Assembly (NCBI RefSeq): GCF_029867415.1
Contig: NC_081182.1
Coordinates: 14,382,497 to 14,446,496 of the forward strand
Length of the DNA: 64,000 bases
Direction of reading: 5' to 3'
From: Vicia villosa
Lineage: Eukaryota > Streptophyta > Magnoliopsida > Fabales > Fabaceae
Position 1 is the stretch's first letter; every line of letters begins with the position of its first letter. The position numbers and the translations under genes are program-made. This document shows, in pieces, positions 1-11,506 of the stretch. The notes below the pieces were generated by a model. It was not told the DNA's origin. It saw nothing but the letters and a program-made list of their open reading frames with translations, and ran no database searches.

Positions 1-305
1 TCGCTCTGATACGTAGCACTCTGGGGGAAACGATTTATACTATTATTGATGTTGCTATCTAATTGTTTAATTTTGGTTGGACAAAATGTTAAGTTAACTG
101 AAGATATTTTATTGAATACATTCTTAAGTGATTCCGCTGTGTTTTAATAAAATAAGTTATTCTATTTCAAAGGTGCTATGTATCCGCTTTATGCGACGAG
201 GTGATTTGTTTTGTTTTGATTATGTGACGCCTCATTTGTTTATTGAGAAATTTTGAAAAAAACTCTGATTTATATATATTTTCCGGGTAGAAATGGGGTG
301 TTACA
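1..305 (+). mobile_element. End of an LTR (TGTTACA-terminated family), cut by the window edge
   Basis: The segment ends in GGGGTGTTACA at 305 and then passes abruptly into the 82-bp tandem repeat. It matches, in diverged form, the reverse complement of the solo LTR at 44057-46107. Shared blocks include GCTCTGATACGTAGCACTC near the left edge, GATTCCGCTG, CTATGTATCC and GTGACGCCTCA, in the same order. This makes it the terminal part of the same LTR family, inserted into the Ogre repeat array. The other end lies outside the window, so solo LTR versus complete element cannot be decided. Confidence 0.75.
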
Positions 306-775
306 TGGCCCACTTACCATTGTAAGTCGTCGCGGTTGGCCCTACCTGCTTACTATCGCAGTTTGAGTGAGTTTATCGTAGATGGTATGGTCCACTTACT
401 ATTGTAAGTCGTCGCAGTTAGCCATACCTACTCACTATCGTAGTTGGAGTGAGTTTATCGTAGATGGTATGACCCACTTACCATTGTAAGCCGTCGCGGT
501 TGGCCATACCTGCTTACTATCGCAGTTTGAGTAAGCTTATCGTAGATGGTGTGGCCCACTTACCATTGTAAGTCGTCGCGGTTGGCCATACCTGCTTACT
601 ATCGCAGTTTGAGTGAGTTTATCGTAGATGGTATGGTCCACTTACTATTTAGTAAGTCGTCGCAGTTGACCGCACCTACTCACTATCGTAGTTGGAGTAA
701 GCTTATCGTAGATGGTGTGGCCCACTTACCATTATAAGTCGTCGCAGTTAGCCATACCTACTCACTATCGTAGTT
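306..775. repeat. 82-bp tandem repeat array, about 5.7 copies (Ogre 3' untranslated region)
   Basis: The block CACTTACCATTGTAAG recurs at 311, 393, 475, 557, 639 and 723. The period is 82 bp, with one 84-bp step caused by a 2-bp insertion. Two subtypes are visible: one carries CGCGGTTGG with CGCAGTTTGAG, the other CGCAGTTAG with CGTAGTTGGAG. Their order is A B A A B B. The array lies downstream of the minus-strand Ogre pol gene, where tandem repeats are known for this element group. The left edge is cut by the LTR that ends at 305. Confidence 0.9.
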
Positions 776-1468
776 GGGTTAACCCAAAAAGGATTACTTG
801 TCTTGATGCGGGCGGGTTACCTGTATAAAAGGTTACCTTGCAAATGCGTATGCTCATGACTTTGTTGTTTGTATAATGAATGTTTGTATGTGAATGTTGT
901 ACATGTGAATGTTTTGTGTGTAAATGCGGTGTGTATGAATGTTTATGCAAGTGAATATGTAAGTATGATGACTTTGAGGCACTATCTCTTGTCACCCATT
1001 TGTTTGAGATCTTTCGAGCAACTTTGCGGGTCTCGACTTAGATCGCCCGAGGCTAGTATATTGAAATATGGCGGTGTTTTCAGGGTTATCATATCATCAG
1101 GCGTATATTGGCTGCCGGAGATGTCGTGGTTTTATCCCCTTTTATTCCAGTCTAATGATTTGTAAGTTTCTTGTTTTAAGTTCGAAGTTTAAAGTTTATG
1201 AGAAATAAATTATTCTTTGCACTTGGTATTGAAATGACGAGAGATGCAGTGTGAAAGGGAAAAGCTTTTATTGATTATTGCCTTAAATTGGCGAATGTAC
1301 AAAAGGTATGAAAGAGAGAAAAATGACAAATAGAAATGACATTAATACTGCTGTTGCTCTTTTGCTATCGAGGGCCCCAATAATCCTTTGACTTTGGAAG
1401 TTGACGATTGCTCGATTTCCTACCCTCTACGAATTGTCTTGGGCTCATAACTTGGAATCCTGCCTCTG
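776..1468 (-). other. Ogre 3' untranslated region between pol and the tandem repeats
   Basis: This is non-coding sequence downstream of the pol stop on the element strand. Around 860-970 there are loose short repeats of a GTATGTGAATGTT-like word. No polypurine tract followed by an LTR start (GGCAAATTTTGGGG on the plus strand) was found, so the real 3' end of the element lies beyond the left window edge. Confidence 0.6.
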
Positions 1469-4400
1469 CTAGGCGTAGTACTTCCTGACTGCGTCTGAAT
1501 TAATTGGATGTGGTAACTCGTCCCCATCCATGGTAGCGAGGACGAGTGCTCCTCCTGAGAACACTATTTTTATGACATATGGACCTTCGTAGTTGGGTGT
1601 CCATTTTCCTCGGGCGTCAAGTCGGGGTAGTAAGATCTTCTTGAGAACGAGATCCCCTTCTTTATAAGTTCGAGAGCGGACCTTTTTGTCGAATGCCTTT
1701 TTCATTCTCTTTTGATAGAGTTGCCCATGGCACAAAGCCGTCAGTCGCTTTTCTTCAATGAGATTAAGCTGATCAAAACGGGTTTTTACCCATTCCGATT
1801 CTTCTAACTTTGTGTCGGCTAGGACTCTTAATGATGGAATCTCTACTTCGATGGGGAGGACTGCTTCCATACCGTAGACCAGAGAGAAAGGGGTTGCCCC
1901 TGTGGAGGTGCGTACCGAAGTTCTGTAACCGTGCAAGGCGAAGGGAAGCATTTCATGCCAATCCTTGTATGTCTTCACCATCTTCTGTATTATTTTCTTG
2001 ATATTTTTGTTCGCAGCTTCAACAGCACCATTCATCTTAGGCCTGTATGGTGAAGAATTATGGTGTTCAATTTTGAATTCTTCGCACAATTCTTTCATCA
2101 TATTATTGTTCAGGTTCGACCCATTGTCAGTAATGATTCAGTTTGGAATCCCATATCGGCAAATGAGGTTATGTTTGATGAACCGGGTAACCACTTGTCT
2201 TGTTACATTAGTGTAGGAAGCGGCTTCGACCCACTTGGTGAAATAGTCAATGGCGACCAATATGAATCGGTGTCCATTAGAGGCTTTGGGTTCGATCATT
2301 CCTATCATATCAATCCCCCACATTGCGAATGGCCATGGCGAACTTAATACATTCAGCGGATTTGGTGGTACGTGTACCTTGTCAGCATATATTTGACATT
2401 TATGACATGTCCTTGCGTGTTGGAAACAATCAGCTTCCATGGTTAACCAGTAGTAACCTGCTCTTAATATCTTTCTCGCCATAAAATGTCCATTTGCATG
2501 AGTTCCAAAGGTTCCTTCATGGACCTCCTTGATGATCTCTTTGGCCTCATTCTTATCCACACACCTTAGTAACACCGAATCGTAGTTTCGCTTGTATAGG
2601 ACATTACCGTTTAGGAAGAACTTAGATGCCAACCTTCTTAGCGTCTTTTTGTCAATTGTGGAGGCATTTTCTGGGTATTCTTGTTTCTCCAGGTATTCCC
2701 TAATATCATGGTACCAGGGTTTGTCATCAGCTTGTTTCTCGATCGTAAGGCAATAGGCTGGTTCGTCAAAGTGTCTGACCGTTATCCGAGGTTCGTGATT
2801 TGGCCATGTTACTTTAAACATAGAGGAAAGTGTTGCCAGTGCGTCGGCCATTTGATTTTCTTCCCTCGGGATATGGTTAAAAGTGATGGTCTCAAACTCA
2901 GCCATTAGTTCTAGTATGAGGTCTCGGTATGGGATTAGCTTTGCATCTCGCGTATCCCATTCTTTATTGACTTGGTGGATTACTAATGTTGAATCCCCAT
3001 ATACCTCGAGTAACTTAATCCTTAGATCAATTGCGGCTTCCAAACCCAATATGCATGCTTCATATTCGGCAATATTGTTAGTAGAGTCGAAACATAATCT
3101 CGCCGTGAAAGGTATGTGACGATTGTCCGGAGATGTCAAGACTGCCCCTATGCCATGTCCTAATGCATTTGAGGCCCCATCGAACGTAAGGATCCACACC
3201 AATCCTGGTTCGGGTCCTTCATCGGGCCCAGGTATTTCATAGTCTCTTACCAGCATAATGTCCTCATCAGGGAAGTCGAATTTCATAGACTGATACTCTT
3301 CAATGGGCTGATGAGCTAGATGTTCTGCCAATACACTCCCTTTTATCGCTTTTTGGGTGACGTATTGAATGTCATATTCTGACAGTAGCATTTGCCATCT
3401 AGCGATTCTTCCTGTGAGAGCCTGTTTTTCGAACACGTATTTCAAAGGATCCATCCTCGATATTAACCATGTGGAATGGTTCAGCATATATTGCCTTAGA
3501 CGTTTGGAGGCCCATGCTAGGGCGCAACATGTCTTTTCCAATGGTGAATATCGGGATTCGCAATCGGTGAATTTCTTGCTAAGATAGTAAATAGCGTGTT
3601 CTTTCCTTCCTGTTTTGTCTTGCTGCCACAGTACGCATCCCATGGACCTGTCGAGAACGGTGAGGTACATGATCAAGGGCCTTCCCGACACCGGGGGTAC
3701 GAGTATCGATGGTTCTTGTAAATAACGCTTTATGGTTTCGAAAGCTAACTGACAATCGTCATCCCACTTGATTGGTTGATCCTTTCTTAGTAACTTGAAT
3801 ATGGGCTCACACGTAGCAGTTAAGTGTGAGATGAACCTTGAGATATAGTTCAAGCGCCCTAAGAAGCCACGAACCTCTTTTTCTGTCCTCGGGACGAGCA
3901 TTTCTTGTATAGCTTTAACTTTGTCAGGATCTACCTCTATGCCTCGTTGGCTTACTATGAATCCCAGCAACTTTCCTGATCTTACGCCAAACGTACACTT
4001 GTTCGGGTTCAACCTTAGCTTGAACTTCTTCAAGCGTTCAAACAACTTTTGCAAGTGCGTGAGGTGTTCCTCTTCAGTACAGGACTTAGCGATCATGTCA
4101 TCCACATACACCTCGACTTCCTTATGTATCATATCATGGAACAGTGTGACCATAGCTCGTTGATACGTTGCCCTAGCATTTCGCAATCCAAAAGGCATCA
4201 CCTTGTAACAGAAAGTACCCCAGGATGTCATGAAAGTGGTTTTCTCCATGTCTTCGGGAGCCATTTTAATTTGATTATATCCTGAGAATCCGTCCATGAA
4301 TGAAAATACTGAAGCTTGCGCGGTATTGTCCACTAGTATATCTATGTGTGGTAGTGGAAAGTCGTCTTTTGGACTTGCCTTATTCAGATCTCTGTAATCA

Positions 4401-4931
4401 ACACACATGCGCACCTTTCCATCCTTCTTAGGTACTGGCACTATATTGGCGATCCATGGTGGGTATTCAACTACGGCGAGGAAACCTGCGTCAAACTGCT
4501 TGAGTACCTCTTCTCGGATTTTATTATCCATGTCGGGTCGAACTCTTCTGCGTTTTTTTCTGACCGGTGTACAACCCTCCTTGAGTGGTAGCCTATGCAC
4601 GACGATGTCTGTATCCAGCCCAGGCATGTCACGGTATGACCAAGCGAATATTTCCACATAGTCATGGAGGAGTTTGACCAGTGTTGCTTTTATGTCCTTG
4701 TTCAGTGTTGCCCCAATCTTGATTTCCTTGGGTTCTTTGTCGGTGCCCAAATTTATGATTTCGATTGCTTCTTGAGGAGGGAGCATGCTCTTGGATTCCC
4801 TGTCCATTAGCCTTGACAATTCTTCTGGAAGTTCATCGTCTTCCTCATCCCCTTCCTCAGACTGATTAGCGAGAGCCTCGAATTTACATTGAGTTTCAGC
4901 AGTATTATTATCGGTGATGTTAGAAGGTGAT
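1469..4931 (-). pseudogene. Ogre pol: reverse transcriptase, RNase H, second RNase H-like domain, integrase
   Basis: This is the replication polyprotein of the Ogre element. Residues are numbered from the ATG at 4939. The RT lies at about 150-330 with the YVDD active site at 278-281. RNase H is at about 380-540. A second, archaeal-type RNase H domain begins near the TFDGASNALGHGIG motif at about 585. The integrase zinc region has a His pair followed by CHKC near 800-850. The integrase core shows the first Asp in GIDMIG, the second in TDNGS and the Glu in GAVEAA. A single nonsense codon (TGA, 2138-2140) interrupts the integrase just before the second catalytic Asp; the frame then continues unchanged to the stop at 1469. 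The ATG at 4939 is probably not used: the exon starts at 4931 after splicing. The dual RNase H is typical of the Tat lineage. Confidence 0.9.
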
Positions 4932-5201
4932 CTGCACAAGTTTATGTTTTTGTTTTTTAGTATGCAATTATGATTGTGCTTTTGTTTTATGCAAGAATGT
5001 TATTTGTCATTTCGAGAAAGTGAATGCAAGAACGAGATAGAGTTTTCAATACCAAATGCAAACGACAATTTTATTAATAAACTCAACTTTGAAAGTAAAT
5101 GGGGCCCTTACAAACCAACTCTATGCTCCGGGCGAGGCATGAGCGACATTGTTTTTTTTATTAATTGAAAGGGAAATAAAACACACGGCAAAACAAATTA
5201 C
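4932..5201 (-). other. Predicted Ogre intron (270 nt) between protease and RT
   Basis: On the minus strand the gag-pro frame ends in AAG TAA at 5203-5198. The donor GTAATTTG starts inside that last codon at 5201, so the stop codon is removed by splicing. The acceptor TTGTGCAG ends at 4932. Joining 5202 to 4931 keeps one open frame from protease into pol (phase checked by hand). Removal of an intron at exactly this place is established for Ogre elements. Here the donor and acceptor are predicted from sequence only. Confidence 0.75.
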
Positions 5202-8200
5202 TTTGAAACATAAACTATCTCCGGTATCTCCAGGCTTGTCCAATTTTGAAGTTGTTCTCCTGGTCTAATCATCCTGATGAAGTTGGACGTACCCTCCATG
5301 CTAGATATCATGGATACATGCTCATATCCCCCTGTGACAAAAGTTTGTGCGATCGGAGGGAAACGTTGCTCTTCCTTTGCAGCCTTCCTTGTTGGCTGGT
5401 ATCTTAACCCCAGACGATCTCTTTTCTCTTGCACTTCTGGAACTTTGCCCCAGCCTTCCATCTTTGTGTCTTGCAGGTCTCTCCAGGATGTCACCGCCCT
5501 TCGCATTTTCTCAATTGGCAGCGTGACAGCAGTGGCAATCTCTAGCGCTTGGAATGAAGTCTCTAATGCTTTTTCTCCAGCCTGAATGTATCGGTATGAG
5601 TCCAGATTGCTGACAAATATGTCCTCCTCCCCATTGACGGTTACTATGAAGTTTCCATCCACAAATTTTACCTTTTGATGCAGAGTAGAGGTAACTGCCC
5701 CAGCAGCATGGATCTAAGGACGTCCCAATAAACATGTATAGGCCGGTTCAATCTCCATCACTTGGAAATTGATGCAGAAAGTGTGGGGGCCTATTACCAC
5801 AGGGAGGTCCACCTCTCCAAACACCGGGCTTTGCGACCCATCGAAGGCTTTGACCACCAGACGGCTTGGTCTTATTACTAGTCCTTCCAAATCTATCTTG
5901 TCTAAGGTGGCCTTTGGCATCACATTTAATGATGACCCTGTGTCGATCAGTACTCTAGACAGATGAGCTTTCCCACATTGTATGGAGATATGCAGGGCTT
6001 TGTTATGCTCTTTTCCTTGTGAGGGCAACTCATGTTCACTGAAACTTAAGCATGCCCCAGCAGTAAGATTAGCCACCATTCCATCAAATTGATTTACAGT
6101 GATGTCTTTAGTTACATGGGCAGCGCTCAAGATCTTCATCAAGGTGTCTCGGTGTTTTTCTGAATGTATCAACAGCGAGAGGAGTGATATCCTGGACGGA
6201 GTTTGGTGCAACTGGTCCACCACCTTATAATCACTTTTCTTGATCAATGCCAAGAACTCTTCAGCATCTTTGTTAGTGGTCTCTTTGTCTTTGGATCTGC
6301 TTTTTTCAGTAGGGACCACAGTAGCTTGATCACTTGCTTGTGCTAGGTTCCCATTTGGTTTTGCAGTATTAAATATGCGACCGCTACGAGTCATGCCCCC
6401 AGGCCCAACGATGTTTGTCACATCGGTATTAGTATTAGACTCATATTCCCAAGGGATCGCTTTCATTTTGTCTACAGGATATGGATCTCTGACTGGGATG
6501 ATCCTGGTGTGTACCTGCGTAGGTATCAGCAATGGTGCCTTGGCGCAGGGAATGATTAATGTCTTTCTTGCCCCTTGCCTAGGTATTATCAATGGTTCAT
6601 TCCTCTCCAGCATGGCCACATATTCCTCTTCGGGGTGTTCTTCCAACTGAATTATCCCTTGGTCCACGAGTCTCTGCAGGGTGTCCTTAAAAGCCTCGTT
6701 ATGTTCTAGGATGAACCCCTTTGCAAGTAGATACCTCTTAAGGGCATCTATGGGGGAGCTCCGTTGTTGAACAAACTCTTGCTCAGTGACTACCTCTATC
6801 GCATTGACTGTGCCATCATGGCGAGGCATGGGATTTGTCTTTACGTTAGGTTTGTCAAAAGCAATTGCCCCTGACTCTATTAGGTCCTGAACCTTGTGTC
6901 TGAAAGCCCAGCATTTTTCTAATGTGTGTCCGGGAGAATTGGCGTGAAATTCACACCTTTCATTAGGGTTGAACCTGGGTGGAACCTTTCCTGGAGGCAG
7001 AGGTGGCATAGGCCTGAGTTCTACCAATGACTCGCTCAGCAGGTATTTTAGTATTTCACTTCTAGAAGTGGGCAAAGGGTCGAATTTCCTCGGAGGGCCT
7101 TGGAATCTGCTTTGTTGAGGTGGGTATGTCGTAGGAGGTCTAAACTCTTGGTGCACTACTGCATTGGTCTCCCCTTCCTTCTTTTTAGCGAAGGTTGAGG
7201 TGGGCCTCTTTGAGTGATAAGAGTTAGGTGCTGTTCCTTGTATTTTCCCATTTTTGATTCCGTCCTCAATTCTTTCTCCGATAACCACTAGATCCGAGAA
7301 TCCCGAAGATACACTTCCGATCATCTTATCGTAGTATGGTCCTTGCAGAGTTCTCATAAACATGTCAACCAGCTCTTTTTCCAATAATGGGGGTTGGACT
7401 CGGGATGCCATTTCTCGCCATCTTTGGGCGTATTCCTTGAATGACTCTTCCTTTTTCTGGGACAAGTTCTGCAGTTGCATCCGATTGGGTGCCATGTCCA
7501 GATTGTACTTGTACTGCTTTAGGAATGTATTAGCAAGGTCGTTCCAGCTTCGGATATGTGTCTTTTCCAACTGCATGTACCATTCAACAGATGCCCCACT
7601 CAGGCTGTCTTGGAAGAAATGCATCATTAGCTTTTGATCACTGGCGTAAGCAGCCATCTTCCTGACATACATGCGCAAATGACTTCTAGGACATGTAAGT
7701 CCCTTGTATTTCTCAAAGTTGGGTATCTTGAACTTATGAGGAATAGTCAAATCCGGCACCAAGCTCATTTCGTAGGTATCCACATCAAAGACATTGTATC
7801 CTTCTACTGCCTTCAGCCTTTCTTCCAGCGCCTTGATTTGTCCGCTATTTCTAGCGCTCTCTTCAGAATCAGCTTGGGTTTGCTTATGTTGGGACTCCTG
7901 ATTCGGCTCGTCTACCTCACCATATTGTAAGTCCACATAATCCTCATCCTTAGGTGGATTGTTAGCAGGGATGCGAACAGTGCGAAGCGCCCCCTCTTTC
8001 TGAGTGGCGGGAATGAATCCTTCATGGGAGGCTTCTCCCTCTTCATGGGTTTTGGTAACTCTCTTTGATGAGTGGGTGTTTGACTTATGAGGGTCAAAGC
8101 CTCTAACATATCCTAACAGTGGATTGCCATCGTTTGGCATCTCCTCATACCGATTCCGAGCTTCCCTAGCTCTTTCCTGTTCATCCTTAATGTCCTTCAT

Positions 8201-8428
8201 GAAGCTCAACATTTGAGCCATTCCTCCCTTAATCTCATCCACAGTTCCTTTCAGCTGGGTTACTTCTTCGCGAAGGGCGGCTTGGTTCTGCTCTAGTTGT
8301 TCCATTGCTTTCTTCTTCTGAGCTCGGGTTTGGTACACAGGAATGGTTGCTTGATTGTCTTCTCCAATGGTGTGACTGGAGATAAAGATAGTTTTTTTTA
8401 ATGCTTTGTAATTAAATATGACATGCAT
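5202..8428 (-). pseudogene. Ogre gag-pro polyprotein with one nonsense codon
   Basis: The frame opens at 8428; the gag start may instead be the later methionine beginning MEQLEQNQ, because the first 40 residues look like translated leader. A charged coiled-coil segment (about residues 45-95) is followed by the retrotransposon gag domain (about 225-400, with PNFEKYKG and the W-rich core). Next is a Cys/His cluster, CEFHANSPGHTLEKCW, which may serve as a zinc knuckle. The aspartic protease begins near residue 830 with the catalytic DTGSS motif. A TAG at 5714-5716 follows the conserved LLGRP and replaces what is normally a Trp codon; the same frame then continues 171 codons to 5198. The product would form particles and process the polyprotein. 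Confidence 0.9.
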
Positions 8429-8816
8429 GATATGAATGTTATGCTTATGCTATGTTCGTGTCTTATCCACATTATTATAGTAAATATACATTCTCTTTTT
8501 TTTTATTCTTTTTCTTCTTTTTTTTTTGCATATATTTATTTGGTGAATATTATAGGAACAATAAGTAAATGCGAAAATAAACACACTTTATTAATTGAAA
8601 AGAAGTACCACTTCATTGTTGGTTTACAAAAAAGGAAGGGAAACTGAAATTAAAAATACTCAAAATAAATTAAATTAAAAGTACTTGAAATAAAAGCAAC
8701 AAGGAAATAACATAAAGCTAAGAACGCCTTTGGATGTCTTCTTGGAATTTGTCCACCATATCTCTACAAAGCTTCATGAACTCTTTGACTACTTCGGGAA
8801 GAATGATAGGAGATGA
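8429..8816 (-). other. Spacer between Ogre ORF1 and gag
   Basis: About 390 nt of AT-rich DNA separates the ORF1 stop from the gag start on the minus strand. A pyrimidine-rich stretch near 8495-8530 (plus strand) becomes a purine run on the element strand. No coding sequence is visible apart from a small ORF on the plus strand that I regard as chance. Confidence 0.5.
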
Positions 8817-10715
8817 TTATGCTTTTGCCAAACTCTTTGGAATATCTTGAATTAAATCATTACACAAGAAGACTAGCTTATCATAATCATCGCGACATTT
8901 CTCATAGTCTTCAAGCATCTTAGGAACCATGCTCACATGCTCACTTGCCGTAGAAACAATTGTGTAGAGTCTTTTCCAATAGTCTCTTTCGTTCAAGGCT
9001 GCCTCGTGTGTCTCTTTTTCTCTCATGAACACTTCCCGAAGTGATACCATGGCTTGATATGCTCTATTATACTCACCGGTGCGCTGTAAAAGTGCTTCTT
9101 CCGTGACTAGTCTCCTTGCGCGCTCTTGTTGTTCAGAATTGCGAGCTTCTTGAAGATCATATTTGAGGTTCCTTATTTCCTCTTCTTGATCCTTAGTTCT
9201 ATCAGTTAATTCAAAGACTACAGCTTCTAGATTTTTCTCGGATTCCGCTTTGTCATGGGAAGCCTTTTCATAACGCCTTCTCCACCTTGCAATTTCTATA
9301 TCCGCTTGTGCCAATCTCTCATCATGAGCCTCTAAATTAAAATTAGCACTTAAATACCCTTCGGTTGCACGCTTCCTTTTACTCCTTTGTCTATCATTCT
9401 CTTCCTTCATTGCTTGAAGTTCTTGGTTCTTATCCTTAAGGTCGAAGCGTAGTTGGCTCCTTTCGTTGGTAAATTGATGCAAATCAAGTTCTAATTTCTC
9501 TTTTTCTTTTCGGGACGCCTCTAGGGCAGCCTTGATCCCTTCTATCTCTTCGATGGATAGAGGAACAAGATCAGGAGAATCAGGCTTGTATGCGGGATCC
9601 ACAACAAAAGGAAGCAAAATCTTCCCAACTCTTTCTTGAACCCAAGCGGTGTAAGGTGCTTTTGCAATTGCATTCTTTGGCCCAAAATATTTTCTTTGAA
9701 CCTGACTCCAAGCTTGAATTACTTTTTTCAATGTTCTTGGTTCACCTTTCCCACTATCATGCAAGACCAATTCTTCTATTTGTTGTTCGGAAGGTTCACT
9801 ATCCATAGAATGTCCTGATTGACGCAATGCTAAAACGGGGTTATAATTAATACAACCAAGAGTCCCTATTAATGGCACATTGTCGAAATCTCCGCATTTG
9901 TAAATAATCCTATCAGAATTTAATTTCTTTGCATACCATAGGATAGAATCCGCTTTAAGAGCCCTTAGCTTTTGAGCCCAATCATTTCTAGTCAATTCTT
10001 TGATAAGACCACTAGCTTTATAGAGATGAGAAGTCAACCAAGAATATAGCAAGTGGACACAACAAAATAGCATTCCCCTCTTCTTTTCATATTTCGTATG
10101 GATAGCATAATAAATATTAGCGAGGATAGTCGGAGTAGGATCTTTTCCATGAACCTTAAAGGAAGTGAAAGCATGAATGGCAGCGGGATCTACATAATCA
10201 ACATTTTTTGGCAATAAGACAACTCCAAAAATCAGAAGAGCTAATAAATGTCCGCAAATGTCCCATTGTTTCTTTTGAGCATACATTAAAGCTTGATTTT
10301 CTAAATAGGATTTCTTGATCCCATGCACATCTCTGTTAGTTTTATAATTAGACTTCAATTCCGCATCAGATATTCCCAAAGCCTTTGCCAAATCTGAAAA
10401 ATCAACTTCTTTACCTACACCAGTATAGAATTCCTTTTTAATTTTTGAGAAACCCAACACAGCATCCATCTCTTCCAAGGTCGGAGCCAACTGAAAATCC
10501 TGAAAAGTGAAACATCTAAGCGGCGGATCATAGAATTGAACCAATGCGGTAATAGCTTCCTCTTGTACTTTCACCCTTAGCAAGTCCAAAATATTCCCAT
10601 AGCGGATTACAAACCTATCCAAAGCACTTGATGGTAATTTTTCCTTGATTATTTTCAGCTTCTTGATATCCGGAGTGGAAACGGTAAAGTGAACAATGGT
10701 CTTCTTGGTACTCAT
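8817..10715 (-). CDS. Ogre ORF1 protein, 632 aa, N-terminal DUF7745-like region plus C-terminal coiled coil
   Basis: This is an uninterrupted frame upstream of gag on the element strand, which is the position of the extra ORF1 found in Ogre elements but absent from most Ty3/gypsy elements. Residues about 15-330 look globular, with features such as DPPLRCFTFQDFQLAPTLEE and the GHLLALLIFG core. They resemble the domain annotated as DUF7745 in legume genomes; this is recognition from memory, not a search. Residues about 385-600 are a long charged heptad-rich coiled coil (EKEKLELDL, RRYEKASHDKAESEKNLE). A basic patch, RSKRKRA, lies near 440. Function is unknown; oligomerisation or RNA/chromatin targeting is plausible inference. 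The intact length next to gag-pro and pol frames that each carry a stop is notable. Confidence 0.85.
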   Translation of the reverse strand: MSTKKTIVHFTVSTPDIKKLKIIKEKLPSSALDRFVIRYGNILDLLRVKVQEEAITALVQFYDPPLRCFTFQDFQLAPTLEEMDAVLGFSKIKKEFYTGVGKEVDFSDLAKALGISDAELKSNYKTNRDVHGIKKSYLENQALMYAQKKQWDICGHLLALLIFGVVLLPKNVDYVDPAAIHAFTSFKVHGKDPTPTILANIYYAIHTKYEKKRGMLFCCVHLLYSWLTSHLYKASGLIKELTRNDWAQKLRALKADSILWYAKKLNSDRIIYKCGDFDNVPLIGTLGCINYNPVLALRQSGHSMDSEPSEQQIEELVLHDSGKGEPRTLKKVIQAWSQVQRKYFGPKNAIAKAPYTAWVQERVGKILLPFVVDPAYKPDSPDLVPLSIEEIEGIKAALEASRKEKEKLELDLHQFTNERSQLRFDLKDKNQELQAMKEENDRQRSKRKRATEGYLSANFNLEAHDERLAQADIEIARWRRRYEKASHDKAESEKNLEAVVFELTDRTKDQEEEIRNLKYDLQEARNSEQQERARRLVTEEALLQRTGEYNRAYQAMVSLREVFMREKETHEAALNERDYWKRLYTIVSTASEHVSMVPKMLEDYEKCRDDYDKLVFLCNDLIQDIPKSLAKA

Positions 10716-11488
10716 CCTTCCTACACATTTGCCAAATAGAATATATTTTTACATTTATATTATATTTTTTTATTTACTATTTTTTGTGGATAAAACATGA
10801 TGAAGATGCAAATGAGAGATGATGCATGCAAACACACCAAAAAAAAAATCATAGCAACACACCAAAAAAAAAAAATAAAACAACCAAACATATAAGACAA
10901 AAAACAAATATAACATAATATTTCAAGAAACCCAGGTTCATAGGTTCGACGTAGGGGGCTCTAGGGAGCCAACCTTTTTATGGGGGTTCTAGAAGGTCTC
11001 ATGGGGTCGTTCGTAGCCTCCGAGACTTTTTGTCTCTTCGGATTTTGGAACGACTCATTTTATCCATGAGGTTCAAATTTTTTGGGGTAGGTTCTCGGAG
11101 AGATCAGCCAAGTATCCAGTCCAGCCCTCAACAAAGTCAAGCCTCGTTTTGGACATTTCCGAATACTCAACCCACTCCGAGTGGAGTTATCAATGAGACT
11201 CGTAGGAGATTCATACTCCCCTATTGATCTCAAAGTTAACTCCCACACTTAGGGTTTAACACAACATAGAAAATACCAGCAATGCATATAATATATAATC
11301 AAACATTTTAAGGCAGATAAATAAACATTTAATCAAAAAAACAAATAAATAAATAATTTAAAATTTATTAAAAAAAAAAGATGAACCTCCCCCAAACCCT
11401 AAAAATGGCAAGTTTGCCAACCCTAAAATGCGCCCAAACCTAAACCCTGCCAAAACCTATAGGAGCATAGTATTCACCATTTAAGTGG
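10716..11488 (-). other. Ogre 5' untranslated leader between PBS and ORF1
   Basis: This is about 770 nt of non-coding DNA on the element strand. It includes A-rich runs near 10838-10880 and a GC-richer block at 10930-11230, which would form part of the leader RNA. No conserved ORF is seen; two small overlapping ORFs on opposite strands near 11030-11248 appear to be chance. Confidence 0.6.
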
Positions 11489-11506
11489 TCCCCAGCAGAG
11501 TCGCCA
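11489..11506 (-). other. Primer binding site of the Ogre element
   Basis: The minus strand reads TGGCGACTCTGCTGGGGA two bases after the CA that closes the 5' LTR at 11509. It begins with TGG, complementary to a CCA tRNA tail. Ogre elements are generally described with an arginine tRNA primer; I match it to that class from memory only. Confidence 0.8.

Noticed and set aside
306..775. CRISPR-like array
   Set aside because: The units are contiguous 82-bp repeats without unique spacers, in a plant retrotransposon.
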